NCBI RefSeq assembly: GCF_026626705.1
Contig: NZ_JAPNKC010000001.1
Span: 2,046,001-2,110,000, forward strand
DNA length: 64,000 nucleotides
Reading direction: 5' to 3'
Source of the DNA: Pyxidicoccus sp. MSG2
GTDB lineage: Bacteria; Myxococcota; Myxococcia; Myxococcales; Myxococcaceae
Shown here: positions 30,991 to 38,918 of the stretch, one piece after another
Layout of the letters: every line of letters starts with the position of its first letter
Numbering within the stretch: the stretch's first letter is position 1
Made by a program: the position numbers and the translations under genes
Notes under the pieces: generated by a model
The model's database searches: none
Told to the model about the DNA's origin: nothing
The model's input: only the letters and a program-made list of their open reading frames with translations

Positions 30991-32214
30991 GTGATCGTCA
31001 ACATCGAGGACCTCCGTCAGCGCGCGCGCAAGCGGCTCCCCAAGGCCGTGTTCGACTACGTAGAGGGCGCCGCCGAGGACGGCTTCACGGTGGGCGCCAA
31101 CCGGCGTGGCTTCGACCGCTACCTCTTCCGGGCGCGCTCGCTGGTGGACGTGAGCGTGGTGGACCGCTCCACCACCGTGCTCGGAGAGAAGCTGGCGACG
31201 CCGCTCATCCTCGGCCCCACGGGCCTGGCGGGACTGCTGGCGCCCCGGGGCGAGGAGCTGGCCGCGAAGGGCGCGGCGAGCCGCGGGGCCCTGTTCACGC
31301 TGAGCACCATGTCCATCGGCACCATTGAGGAGGTGGCCGCCGCGGCGCCGTCGCCGCTGTGGTTCCAGCTCTACGTGTGGAGGGACCGCGGCGTCACGCG
31401 CTCGCTGGTGGAGCGGGCGAAGGCGGCGGGCTACCGCGCGCTGTGCCTCACGGTGGACGTGCCGGCCATGGGCAACCGGGAGAATGACAGGCGCAACGGC
31501 TTCACCATTCCTCCGCGCATCACCTTCACCAACCTGCTGGACGTGTTCCGGCATCTGGGGTGGGTGCTGCGGATGTCGTCCAGCCCGCGCGCCACGTTCG
31601 GCAACTTCGTGGACCTGCCGGAGCTGAAGCGCACGGATGCGGTCTCCGTGGCGCAGTTCACCAACAGCCAGTTCGACGCGTCCGTGACGTGGAAGGACGT
31701 GGAGTGGCTGCGCTCGGTGTGGCCGGGGCCGCTGGTGCTCAAGGGCATCTCGTGTGCCGAGGACGCGCGACGCGCGGTGGAGCTGGGCGTGGAGGCGATC
31801 ATCGTCTCCAACCATGGAGGGAGACAGCTCGACTTCCTCCCCGGCGCCGTGGACGTGCTGCCGGAGGTGGTGGACGCGGTGGAGGGGCGCAGCGAGGTCA
31901 TCCTCGATGGCGGCATCCGCCGGGGCTCGGACGTGGTGAAGGCGATTGCCATGGGGGCGCGGGCCTGCATGATTGGCCGGCCGTTCCTGTACGGGCTCGC
32001 GGCCAACGGACAGGCGGGGGTGGAGCTGGCGCTGGACATCCTGTCGAAGGAAATCGACAAGACGCTGGCGCTGCTCGGCCGGCCGCGGCTGGCGGACCTG
32101 GACCGCTCGGCGCTCCGTGTGGATGCGCCCGCGCTTCTCGACGCTCCGGCCTCGACTCTGCGGTTGGTGGAAGGGGCTCGCCGGCTTCCGGCGGATGACA
32201 CCCAGGCGGGCTGA
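30991..32214 (+). CDS. FMN-dependent alpha-hydroxy-acid oxidase
   Basis: 407 residues with a GTG start, 112 bp after the NRPS stop and on the same strand. It is a full-length member of the glycolate/lactate/mandelate oxidase family, a TIM barrel that oxidises 2-hydroxy acids to 2-keto acids with FMN. Family landmarks: N-terminal LPKAVFDYVEGAAED; active-site Tyr region WFQLYVW; RENDRRNGF; FMN-contacting Lys251 (LKGIS); and the catalytic SNHGGRQLD with His275 and Arg278, followed by LDGGIRRGSDV and GRPFLYGL. The substrate cannot be read from sequence. Its position next to NRPS A domains with a hydroxyphenylglycine-like code makes a 4-hydroxymandelate-oxidase-like role in arylglycine supply possible. 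A housekeeping lactate/glycolate oxidase is the alternative. Confidence 0.88.
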   Translation: MIVNIEDLRQRARKRLPKAVFDYVEGAAEDGFTVGANRRGFDRYLFRARSLVDVSVVDRSTTVLGEKLATPLILGPTGLAGLLAPRGEELAAKGAASRGALFTLSTMSIGTIEEVAAAAPSPLWFQLYVWRDRGVTRSLVERAKAAGYRALCLTVDVPAMGNRENDRRNGFTIPPRITFTNLLDVFRHLGWVLRMSSSPRATFGNFVDLPELKRTDAVSVAQFTNSQFDASVTWKDVEWLRSVWPGPLVLKGISCAEDARRAVELGVEAIIVSNHGGRQLDFLPGAVDVLPEVVDAVEGRSEVILDGGIRRGSDVVKAIAMGARACMIGRPFLYGLAANGQAGVELALDILSKEIDKTLALLGRPRLADLDRSALRVDAPALLDAPASTLRLVEGARRLPADDTQAG

Positions 32215-32346
32215 AGGGTTGCTTCCCGCCGCGACCCGGGACAACCTTCCAGGGTGGTAACAGCCGTGCCACCCTGGCACGTCAGACCCGGTTGATATGC
32301 CGTCCCCATGGAACCGGAGATGGGCGGCGGGGAACATGGAGCGGTC
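32215..32346 (+). repeat. Upstream region shared by the two Uma2 genes (copy 1)
   Basis: About 100 bp before the ATG at 32347 align with the region before 34423. Both hold acaacc(t)tcccagg, ccaccctg-cacgtc-gaccc and tgcc-tcccca blocks in the same order. The duplication therefore includes the likely promoter/leader, not only the coding part. Confidence 0.6.
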
Positions 32347-32901
32347 ATGGAACGGAAAGCGGCCACGTATGCAGATCTGGTGGCACTTCCCGATCGATTC
32401 ATCGGGGAGCTGATTGGCGGAGTGCTGCATGCCAGCCCGAGGCCGGCTGCAGCGGTCGCAATCGCTGCTTTCAACCTGTGCGCCGCAGTGGGGATGCCGT
32501 TCTCTGCGGGCAAGGGTGGACCCGGCGGCTGGGTCATCCTGAACAAGCCAGAGCTCCACCTGGGCGAGGACGTGCTGGTCCCCGACGTGGCCGGCTGGCA
32601 TCGCGAGCGGATGCCCCACCCGCGAGAAGTCGTGGCGTTCACGGTGGTGCCGGACTGGGTCTGCGAGGTGCTCTCTCCCTCCACGAAGGCGCTGGACCGC
32701 AAGGAGAAGCTGCCCATCTACGCACGCGAGGGCGTGCGGCACGTCTGGCTGGTGGACCCGAGGGCCCGAGCGCTGGAAGTGTTCCGGCTGGAGGGCGCGG
32801 ACTATTCGCTGCTCGCCACGCACTCCGGTGGAGGACACGTTCGCGCCGAGCCCTTCGATGCAATCGAGCTGAATCTGGCGTTTGTCTGGGGCGAGACGTA
32901 G
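32347..32901 (+). CDS. Uma2-family (DUF820) restriction-endonuclease-fold protein, copy 1
   Basis: 184 residues. I chose the ATG at 32347 (MERKAATYADL) over 32308. The paralogue at 34423 starts at the same point with the same length, and its upstream sequence has lost the earlier ATG and gained an in-frame stop. The protein has the Uma2/DUF820 pattern of the PD-(D/E)xK fold: ELIGGVLHASP, PELHL-DVLVPDVAGW, CEVLSPST followed by a Lys-containing segment, then YAREGVRHVWLVDP. Members are predicted nucleases, often multicopy in cyanobacteria and myxobacteria, with no settled role. The paralogue lies 1.5 kb downstream. The nuclease function is inference from the fold. Confidence 0.85.
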   Translation: MERKAATYADLVALPDRFIGELIGGVLHASPRPAAAVAIAAFNLCAAVGMPFSAGKGGPGGWVILNKPELHLGEDVLVPDVAGWHRERMPHPREVVAFTVVPDWVCEVLSPSTKALDRKEKLPIYAREGVRHVWLVDPRARALEVFRLEGADYSLLATHSGGGHVRAEPFDAIELNLAFVWGET

Positions 32902-32937
32902 TCGGTGGCGGTCGTTTCGCCCTGGTAGGGTTCAGGC

Positions 32938-33402
32938 ATGAGCACGACCCGCATCAGCCGCCATGTGAATGCGCCTCGCGCGAGCGTCTATCGCGCGCTT
33001 CTCGATGCCCGTGCGGTGCAGACGTGGATGGTGCCGGACGGCATGACCAGCCACGTGCATGCGTTCGAGCCGCGCGAAGGAGGCTCGTTCCGCATCTCGC
33101 TCACGTATGACGCGCCGACAAGCACCGGCAAGACGACCGCGCACACCGACACGCACCATGGCCGCTTCGTGAAGCTCGTGCCGGACGAGCAGGTGGTCCA
33201 GGTGGTCGAGTTCGAGACGGACGACCCCGCGATGCGCGGCGAGATGACGATTACGTACACCCTCACCAATGCGGACGGCGGCACCGATATCCACGCCGTG
33301 CACGAGGGGCTCCCGCGCGGCGTGTCCCCCGCGGACAACGAGCTCGGCTGGCAGATGTCACTCGGGAAGCTCGCGGCGCTCGTCGAGGGCAGCTCGCCGT
33401 AG
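32938..33402 (+). CDS. SRPBCC / AHSA1-type START-like domain protein
   Basis: 154 residues, one SRPBCC (Bet v1-like, AHSA1) domain with no signal or membrane segment. Typical features: an N-terminal RISRHVNAPRASVYRAL strand-helix, then WMVPDGMTSHV, and a C-terminal helix GWQMSLGKLAALVE. The fold makes a deep hydrophobic pocket for ligands; no ligand or reaction can be assigned. It lies 36 bp after Uma2 copy 1 on the same strand and converges on the SUKH gene. A second SRPBCC protein, paired with an ArsR regulator, is at 48987. Confidence 0.85.
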   Translation: MSTTRISRHVNAPRASVYRALLDARAVQTWMVPDGMTSHVHAFEPREGGSFRISLTYDAPTSTGKTTAHTDTHHGRFVKLVPDEQVVQVVEFETDDPAMRGEMTITYTLTNADGGTDIHAVHEGLPRGVSPADNELGWQMSLGKLAALVEGSSP

Positions 33403-33439
33403 AAGTCCGGCGTTCTCGTTCCGACAGTGAGAACCCACG

Positions 33440-34201
33440 TCAGCGCGGTGCTCCCCTGGCCAGCCACTCCTGGAGCTCGGCCCTGAGGCGAGCGAGGCGC
33501 GCGCCGAACCACTGACGGAAGTCGACGGACGCGTCGTACAGCGCATCGGGCTCATCGTGGAAGCGCATGAACACGGGGGCTTCACCGGAAGCGGCTCGCT
33601 GCGCACAGAGGGCGAAGACCGCCTCCCCGTTCCTGTCGTCGGACACGTGCAGCAGCCGCCGAGGCGAGCGCGGGTCCAGCGTCACGCCTTCACGCTTCGC
33701 GACCTGAACGAACCGCTCGGCGGTCAAGGCGACATCGGCGTCGAGCGAAGCGCTCGCGGCCACCAGCCGATCCACGGGCGTCGTGGCGTCACGCCATGGG
33801 CCAAGAAAGGAGACGGAGCCCAGTTCGAGGAGAAAGGCCGCGAAGGACGGAGGAAGGGTGAAGCCCAGCGCATGTTCAGCGGCACTCACCTCTGCCCGTG
33901 TCGCCGGTGAACCCTCGAGGGCCACGGCCTGGGTCCGCTCGCCCGTCATCCGCGCGGCGAGGCCCGGCTCACGCTGGAGCCGCTCGGCGAACCACGCGTT
34001 GACCGGGGCAAGCTGCTCCCGATAGCTGCCCGTGCCTTCGGCAGAGGCTCCGTCGAGGCCTAGCGAAGCGCGGTAGGTCGCCGGGTCACGCGCCCGCTTC
34101 TCGGCATCGACGCGCTCGGCCTGTTCCTTCGTGGCGAGGCCCGCCTTCTGGAAGGCCGCTGCGAGGCCTCCGAGCGCTGGCTTCTTGTCCTTTCCACCCA
34201 T
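33440..34201 (-). CDS. SMI1/KNR4 (SUKH) domain protein
   Basis: 253 residues from the ATG at 34201, which I prefer to the upstream 34234 because GGGAG sits about 7 bases before it. The charged N-terminus (GGKDKKPALGGLAAAFQKAGL, then KEQAERVDAEKRARD) is followed by a SUKH-like domain with RAEVSAAEHALGFTLPPSFA, AFLLELGSVSFLG and a C-terminal FHDEPDALYDASVDF. SUKH proteins are common immunity proteins against polymorphic nuclease toxins, but also occur as general adaptors. No toxin gene is adjacent, so immunity is only a possibility. It lies between the two Uma2 copies. Confidence 0.7.
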   Translation of the reverse strand: MGGKDKKPALGGLAAAFQKAGLATKEQAERVDAEKRARDPATYRASLGLDGASAEGTGSYREQLAPVNAWFAERLQREPGLAARMTGERTQAVALEGSPATRAEVSAAEHALGFTLPPSFAAFLLELGSVSFLGPWRDATTPVDRLVAASASLDADVALTAERFVQVAKREGVTLDPRSPRRLLHVSDDRNGEAVFALCAQRAASGEAPVFMRFHDEPDALYDASVDFRQWFGARLARLRAELQEWLARGAPR

Positions 34202-34422
34202 GACCTGCTCCCGCGACGCCTGTCTTCGGTTCAACGATGTTGTAGCCGGGTGGCGTCACATCAAACCGGATTCTTGCACATCACGCCCCATGGGCTTGCA
34301 TGACGACGACTCAGGATACAACCTCCCAGGGAGTACGAAGACGAACCACCCTGACACGTCGGACCCGGCCGTCATGCCCTCCCCATTGAATTGGAGACGG
34401 GCGGCGGGGAATAGGGGCAGCG

Positions 34423-34977
34423 ATGGAACGGAAACCGGCCACATATGCGGACCTGGAGGCACTTCCCGACAATGTCATCGGAGAGCTGATCGGCGGCGTG
34501 CTGCACGCCAGCCCGAGGCTAGCAGGGCAACATACGCTCGCCGCTTCCCGGCTGGGAATCGAGCTGGGAGGTCCGTTCGACCGGGGAAGGAATGGGCCTG
34601 GAGGATGGATCCTCCTCGTAAAGCCGGAGCTGCACCTGAGCAAGGACGTGCTAGTGCCGGACCAGGCCTGCTGGCACCGCGAACGGCTGCCGAATGCGCG
34701 AGAGGTGGTGGCGTTCACGGTGGTGCCGGACTGGGTCTGCGAAGTGCTCTCGCCCTCCACGGAGGCCCTGGACCGGAAGGTGAAACTGCCCGTGTACGCG
34801 CGCGAGGGCGTGCGGCACGTCTGGCTGATGGACCCCGAAGCGCGCACGCTGGAGGTGTTCCGATTGGAGGGTACGGAGTATTCGCTGCTCGCCACGCACT
34901 CAGGCCCGGCCGTCATTCGCGCCGAGCCCTTCGAGGTCGTCGAGTTGGAGCTCGCATACCTCTGGGACGAGATGTAG
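34423..34977 (+). CDS. Uma2-family (DUF820) restriction-endonuclease-fold protein, copy 2
   Basis: 184 residues, the same length as the copy at 32347 and clearly paralogous through its whole length (MERKPATYADL, ELIGGVLHASPRL, AFTVVPDWVCEVLSPST, YAREGVRHVWLMDP). The middle has diverged most (HTLAASRLGIELGGPF versus AAFNLCAAVGMPF). The PD-(D/E)xK-like residues are kept, so both copies look functional. An in-frame tag just upstream fixes the start at 34423. The upstream region resembles that of copy 1. Predicted nuclease; biological role unknown. Confidence 0.85.
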   Translation: MERKPATYADLEALPDNVIGELIGGVLHASPRLAGQHTLAASRLGIELGGPFDRGRNGPGGWILLVKPELHLSKDVLVPDQACWHRERLPNAREVVAFTVVPDWVCEVLSPSTEALDRKVKLPVYAREGVRHVWLMDPEARTLEVFRLEGTEYSLLATHSGPAVIRAEPFEVVELELAYLWDEM

Positions 34978-35135
34978 CTGTGCCAAGGCGCCAGCGTCAG
35001 CGTCCCATCCGACTTCGTCCGGAGCACCCCTCCCCTGCAATTCAGACGACTGCGGATGCAAGCGCATCCTCGCGACGCAAGCTGAATGAATTCGCCACGT
35101 GCGTCCGCGCTCCCCAGGCCCCTTCGCCAGAGGAA
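34978..35135. other. Spacer between Uma2 copy 2 and mcrC
   Basis: 158 bp between convergent genes. I see no gene, strong hairpin or repeat. Confidence 0.4.
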
Positions 35136-36206
35136 TCAGCTGCCTGTTGCCCCTGGCCGGACCGGCAGCGGTAAGCGGAGCCCCTCGGCGAGTTGGAGCA
35201 ACTCGGCGCGGATGGACTGCCAGGGCCTGTCGAGGTCCAACGAACGCGCACGCAGCTCGTAGGCACCCAGCCGGTAACGCAGGTCGAAGTGCTCACCCGT
35301 CGAGGCGTACAGGAGGACAGCGGCATGGGCCTCCCGCTCACTCTGTCCCTCCAGGTTCTTCAGATAGGCCAGCATCTGGTAGAGGTGCGCTTCGCGCAGC
35401 TTCTTGCGGCCATCCCGACCGACACGCAGTGGGGACTGGTAGAACTTCGTGTCGACGATGACCTTCCTTCCCGGCGCCACCAGGGAGAGGTCGGTTCGCA
35501 TCACGGGAAGAAGCGATTCGGTCCCCTCGACCACCGGCTCCACCTTCCACCGGATGGTCTCGACTTCGACCCTGAAGTGGCGCTGTTCGCGCTTGAGGAA
35601 GTTTCGGACGAAGCCTTCGAACAGGGCCCCCATCTCCTGCTCGTTGGCCCGGAAGTCGTTGAAGCGGTAGCCCTTTCCCTGCGCGTCGGGAACGAGGCAC
35701 CGCACCGCCAGCTCACACACATGAAGCAGAAACCGGTAGTGGCCGTTGTTGCGGTGGAGCTGAACGCGCTGAAAGAGCGCGGGCGTGGGCTCGATGTCCA
35801 TCACGCCACGCATGCGCCGCGCCGCCAGCAGCAGCTCACGCGAGCGGCCAGGGGAGACTCCGGCGGAAGCCAGCCGCACCAGGGACGCGCGCAGCAATCG
35901 GTTATGCAGGACGTCCGAGTCGAGCTCGTCAAAGGTGCAGGCAGCTCGCCCTGTCCGCTCCAGGCCCCGCTTCATGCTCGAAGCGAGGTCGAGCTTTCCA
36001 CGCGGGGAGCGCAGCTCTTCCCGGCACTCTACATAGGCGCGGTCGAGTCCCCGTCGCAGCAACCCGGTGACGCCCGAGCTGAGCACGTGCGCCAGCAGGT
36101 CCTCGACCCGTTCACAGGCGAGTGCCCCGACGTCGGTGGCCGTGGAGTCGTCAAGGTGCTCCCAGGCGTAGCAGAGCAGGTAGTAGACGTTCTGGAGGGG
36201 AACCAC
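35136..36206 (-). CDS. mcrC: McrC: nuclease subunit of McrBC type IV restriction system
   Basis: 356 residues, GTG start 5 bp after the mcrB stop. McrC partners the McrB GTPase and carries the DNA-cutting site. The N-terminus (VPLQNVYYLLCYAWEHL) is typical of the family. The C-terminal PD-(D/E)xK nuclease is seen as MRTDLSLVAPGRKVIVDTKFY, with Asp and the DTK triplet as the metal and catalytic residues. The middle region has LDSDVLHNRLLRASLVRL, also usual for McrC. The two genes form a two-gene operon that restricts modified incoming DNA. The key residues are present, so it looks intact. Confidence 0.92.
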   Translation of the reverse strand: MVPLQNVYYLLCYAWEHLDDSTATDVGALACERVEDLLAHVLSSGVTGLLRRGLDRAYVECREELRSPRGKLDLASSMKRGLERTGRAACTFDELDSDVLHNRLLRASLVRLASAGVSPGRSRELLLAARRMRGVMDIEPTPALFQRVQLHRNNGHYRFLLHVCELAVRCLVPDAQGKGYRFNDFRANEQEMGALFEGFVRNFLKREQRHFRVEVETIRWKVEPVVEGTESLLPVMRTDLSLVAPGRKVIVDTKFYQSPLRVGRDGRKKLREAHLYQMLAYLKNLEGQSEREAHAAVLLYASTGEHFDLRYRLGAYELRARSLDLDRPWQSIRAELLQLAEGLRLPLPVRPGATGS

Positions 36207-36211
36207 CGGGT

Positions 36212-38314
36212 TCAGTCCTCCGCGAGGAGTAGCTCCACTGCCTCATCGGCACGCGCGGGCCGGTCGAACCAATACTCCCTGAGTAGCGGCTCGACTTCGT
36301 AATCGATGATCTGCTTGTACCAGGCGTCGTCACAGGTGCTCTCTTTTGACGCGCAGAAGTAGCTGTGGCCAACCAGGTAGCCCCGCCCCAGGCTCGGATC
36401 GCCCTCGATATGTTCGTTGAGCGTCCGCACCCGGTTCCGGATGCGCTCGATGAGCGCGGGCGAGGCGCCACGCAATGTCAGGTGCCGATGGAACGACGGC
36501 TCCTCGGTGGCAGGGCCGATATCGATGAACGCAAAGCGCCGCCTCAGCGCGTAGTCGACCATGGCGAGAGAGCGGTCGGCCGTGTTCATGGTTCCGATGA
36601 TGTACAGGTTCGGAGGAACGTAGAACGGCGCGTCCTTCTCTTCTGCATAGGCGAGCGAGACACCCCACCGCGACTCTCGCTTGTCGGGCTCGATGAGCAT
36701 CATCAGCTCACCGAAGATCTTGCTGAGGTTGCCCCGGTTGATTTCATCGATGATGAGGACGTAATCGTCCTCCGGGTCCTGCAGCGCTCGGTCGCAGAAG
36801 CGGAGAAAGGGTCCGTCCTTCAGCTCGAAGCCACCCGCCTTCGCGGGGCGATAGCCCTGGACGAAGTCCTCGTAGGCGTAGGACTGGTGGAATTGGACGA
36901 AGCAGACATGGTCGGGGGCATGCCGCTCGAGGATGAGGTTCGCCAGACGCGAGGCAACGAAGGTCTTGCCCACTCCTGGCGGGCCCTGGAGGACGACGTT
37001 CTTGCGGTGGCGCACCAGGGTGACGAGGTGCTCCAGCTCCGAACGAGGCAGGAAGATTTCCGCCATGGCATCGTCCAACGTGTAAGGCGGCTCGGGTGGC
37101 TTCGGCGGAGGCAGTTTGGGAATCGAGGCTCCCGCCCCCTGGCCGTCACTCCCACCCACCTCCACGGCGGCTTCCAGTTCCGCAACCAGCCCCGCATAGG
37201 CCGTGACGTTCGTCAGCGTCTTCGTCACCAGCGGCCGCTCACGGGGCTGCTTCTCACCGGACCACAGCCACTTCACCTTCCTCACGCTGTTGTAGTCGCG
37301 GCGAGTGGTGTCGTAACGATAGTCGGACTCCACCACGCCGTATCCCACGATGAGATGACGGCCCTTCTTGGCGAAGACGACATCCCCGGGCCGTATCACC
37401 TGCGCGAACTCCCAGCAGGCCAGCGCGTCGTGCCGTGGCTCGACGGCGTCGTCTCCACCCTTCTTGCGAAGCGCATCCTTGATGGAATCCAAATCCGGGT
37501 ACCTGCGGAGATCTCCCAGGTCGTCCCACCCGATCGCCACGATGCCGTCGCGATAGAACTCCTCCCAATGGTCGGCACGCGGCCCCGGGGCGATGAGCCA
37601 TACCTGCCGCCCGGTCGGCTGCGGCGCGGGAGCCGGAACCACGGCCCCGGGTACCATCGCGGCCTCCTCCCACTCACACACATGCTCCAACTCCCACGGG
37701 CTGATTCGGAGGGCAGCCTGGAGCTCCCGCACCTGAGCGGTGAAGCGGAAATAGGAATCGACCGCGTCTTCACTCCGCTCGAACAAGCCCTCCTCTGCGA
37801 GGCGCGTCCGCATCGATTCGTAATAGATGGGCCACTGCTCGGGCGCCTCCATGTGCCAGGCCGCGCTGACAAAGAAGGGAGTCCGCGTCGGCTGGACCGC
37901 CCTGCGGGTCGTTACCCCCTGGGCAATCAGCTCCACGAGACGGTCATGGAAGCCCATCATCCGGCTACGTGCCTCTTCATCTGACGACGGCAGGGGCAGG
38001 ACCGAGCGCAGACGCACTTCGATGTCTCGCGCATATGCGGGCAGGTGCTTAACCAGGGTGTTCAGGAACATGGCCCCGGACAGGCCCTTGAGCCCGAACA
38101 CGTCCCACTCGTTCCGGGTGTTCACGTCGAACGTGGAGCGGAGCGCCTCCAAGCCCACACTGCCTGCCCTGAATGCGCTGAACAGGGCGCGGATTTCCTC
38201 GCGAACCTTCTTGCGAGCCACATCCCGGTCGGCCTGGGCCTCCATGTAGGCCAGGTCATTCCGCATGGCATCGAGCCGCTGCTTCCATCGTCCAACGACC
38301 GCGTCACTCAGCAT
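36212..38314 (-). CDS. mcrB: McrB-like AAA+ GTPase with EVE-like domain
   Basis: 700 residues. The C-terminal half is a McrB AAA+ motor: Walker A GPPGVGKT near residue 443, Walker B VLIIDEINRGN, the McrB signature GTMNTADRS, and ALRRRFAF. In place of the E. coli-type DNA-binding domain there is a helical N-terminal region (1-230) and then an EVE/PUA-like segment (about 238-380: VWLIAPGPRADHWEEFY, IAIGWDDLGDL, IRPGDVVFAKKG, IVGYGVVESDY). EVE domains are known or predicted to bind modified bases and are often fused to McrB. This suggests the target is hypermodified or methylated DNA; which base cannot be told. It is transcribed away from the cys operon leader and followed by mcrC. Confidence 0.9.
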   Translation of the reverse strand: MLSDAVVGRWKQRLDAMRNDLAYMEAQADRDVARKKVREEIRALFSAFRAGSVGLEALRSTFDVNTRNEWDVFGLKGLSGAMFLNTLVKHLPAYARDIEVRLRSVLPLPSSDEEARSRMMGFHDRLVELIAQGVTTRRAVQPTRTPFFVSAAWHMEAPEQWPIYYESMRTRLAEEGLFERSEDAVDSYFRFTAQVRELQAALRISPWELEHVCEWEEAAMVPGAVVPAPAPQPTGRQVWLIAPGPRADHWEEFYRDGIVAIGWDDLGDLRRYPDLDSIKDALRKKGGDDAVEPRHDALACWEFAQVIRPGDVVFAKKGRHLIVGYGVVESDYRYDTTRRDYNSVRKVKWLWSGEKQPRERPLVTKTLTNVTAYAGLVAELEAAVEVGGSDGQGAGASIPKLPPPKPPEPPYTLDDAMAEIFLPRSELEHLVTLVRHRKNVVLQGPPGVGKTFVASRLANLILERHAPDHVCFVQFHQSYAYEDFVQGYRPAKAGGFELKDGPFLRFCDRALQDPEDDYVLIIDEINRGNLSKIFGELMMLIEPDKRESRWGVSLAYAEEKDAPFYVPPNLYIIGTMNTADRSLAMVDYALRRRFAFIDIGPATEEPSFHRHLTLRGASPALIERIRNRVRTLNEHIEGDPSLGRGYLVGHSYFCASKESTCDDAWYKQIIDYEVEPLLREYWFDRPARADEAVELLLAED

Positions 38315-38406
38315 GGCTTCAAACGTTAGGCGGGAAAGGGAGCGAGAAATCAGTGGGTAGGAGACACTCCGACGCGAGGGCCTGAGCGCCCCCCTCGCAG
38401 GGCAGG

Positions 38407-38436
38407 TTGACGCCGGACCCCGACCGCCGTTACTTT
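38407..38436 (+). promoter_or_regulatory. Possible sigma70-type promoter for the cys operon
   Basis: TTGACG (38407-38412) is followed 18 bases later by TACTTT (38431-38436). The -10 match is poor. A second caggttgacgcc copy lies at 38464-38475 in a partly repeated stretch, so the -35 hit may be coincidence. Confidence 0.3.
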
Positions 38437-38520
38437 GGAAATTCCTCCGTTACGTTGGATGCCCAGGTTGACGCCCTCCACCCCGACCGCCGCGCTGTTC
38501 CGCTGCCGCTGCTGTCGGTC

Positions 38521-38580
38521 GTGTGCCTGTTGTGCCCTGTCGGGCCTGGGCTGTTGACGCGCGCACCGGACCTCTTCTGA
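38521..38580 (+). CDS. Possible first leader peptide (19 aa, two early Cys codons)
   Basis: A GTG-started 19-codon ORF with TGC at codons 2 and 5 and a TGA stop 17 bases before the first hairpin. No clear ribosome binding site. It is called only because a second, far more Cys-rich ORF stands in the same position relative to the second hairpin. It could be chance. Confidence 0.3.
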   Translation: MCLLCPVGPGLLTRAPDLF

Positions 38581-38597
38581 GTCCACGCGTTTCCTCC

Positions 38598-38638
38598 CGG
38601 CCCGGCCTCCTCTCGAAGGAGCCGGGCCGCTCGCTTTT
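38598..38638 (+). terminator. Terminator-like hairpin 1 in the cys leader
   Basis: A 13-bp GC-rich stem with one bulged base (arms 38598-38611 and 38617-38629), five-base loop, then ctcgctttt. The T run is short. It shares layout with hairpin 2 (GC stem, CTC/GAG top, a few Ts). It lies between mcrB and cysH, on the plus-strand leader. Confidence 0.6.
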
Positions 38639-38674
38639 CCGCCTCCTGCTCTCCCACCGCAGCTCCCGCGTCTC

Positions 38675-38833
38675 ATGCCTTCCACTGCTTCCCGCTCCGC
38701 TCCGAAGTCCCTCGCGCTGACCGCCGCGAGCGGAGCGTCGTGGGCCCGGGGCGTGTGCGGCGCGTGCTGTCTGGCGTGTGCGTGTCCCGTGTGTCCGCCT
38801 CCCGGCGGGTGCCGAGCAGCGAGGAGTGGCTAG
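38675..38833 (+). CDS. Cys-rich leader ORF of the sulfate-assimilation operon
   Basis: A 52-codon ORF from ATG 38675, or a 26-codon ORF from the in-frame GTG at 38753, ending at TAG 38831-38833. Counted from the GTG, cysteines are at 2, 5, 6, 9, 11, 14 and 20: seven in 20 residues, including C-G-A-C-C. Neither start has a strong ribosome binding site. The stop is 29 bases before a strong terminator, and cysH starts 85 bases after the stop. Leader peptides rich in the end-product amino acid are how amino-acid operons sense charged tRNA, so ribosome stalling at Cys codons could control readthrough into cysH. The peptide itself probably has no other role. A small metal-binding protein is the alternative. 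Confidence 0.65.
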   Translation: MPSTASRSAPKSLALTAASGASWARGVCGACCLACACPVCPPPGGCRAARSG

Positions 38834-38862
38834 CAGTCCCTTCTCGACCTTCCCTGCTCGCG

Positions 38863-38900
38863 CGGCCCGCCCTCGAAAGAGGCGCGGGCCGTTTTCGTTT
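38863..38900 (+). terminator. Intrinsic terminator / attenuator hairpin 2 before cysH
   Basis: A 12-bp GC stem (38863-38874 with 38879-38891, one bulge) closed by a GAAA tetraloop and followed by gttttcgttt. This is the best intrinsic terminator in the window, and it sits between the Cys-rich ORF and cysH, so it must be bypassed for operon expression. The bases ggcggg (38804-38809), within the leader ORF, could pair with cccgcc (866-871 of the left arm) as an antiterminator; that pairing is a guess. Confidence 0.8.
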
Positions 38901-38918
38901 CCACCCTCGGAGTCCTCC

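Noticed and set aside
32308-32346. Upstream ATG extending Uma2 copy 1 by 13 residues
   Set aside because: The paralogue at 34423 lacks this ATG and has an in-frame stop, so the shared start is at the second ATG.
38778-38918. Open frame extending cysH upstream through the terminator hairpin
   Set aside because: The GGAG ribosome binding site and the family N-terminus place the start at 38919; the extension would run through the hairpin.
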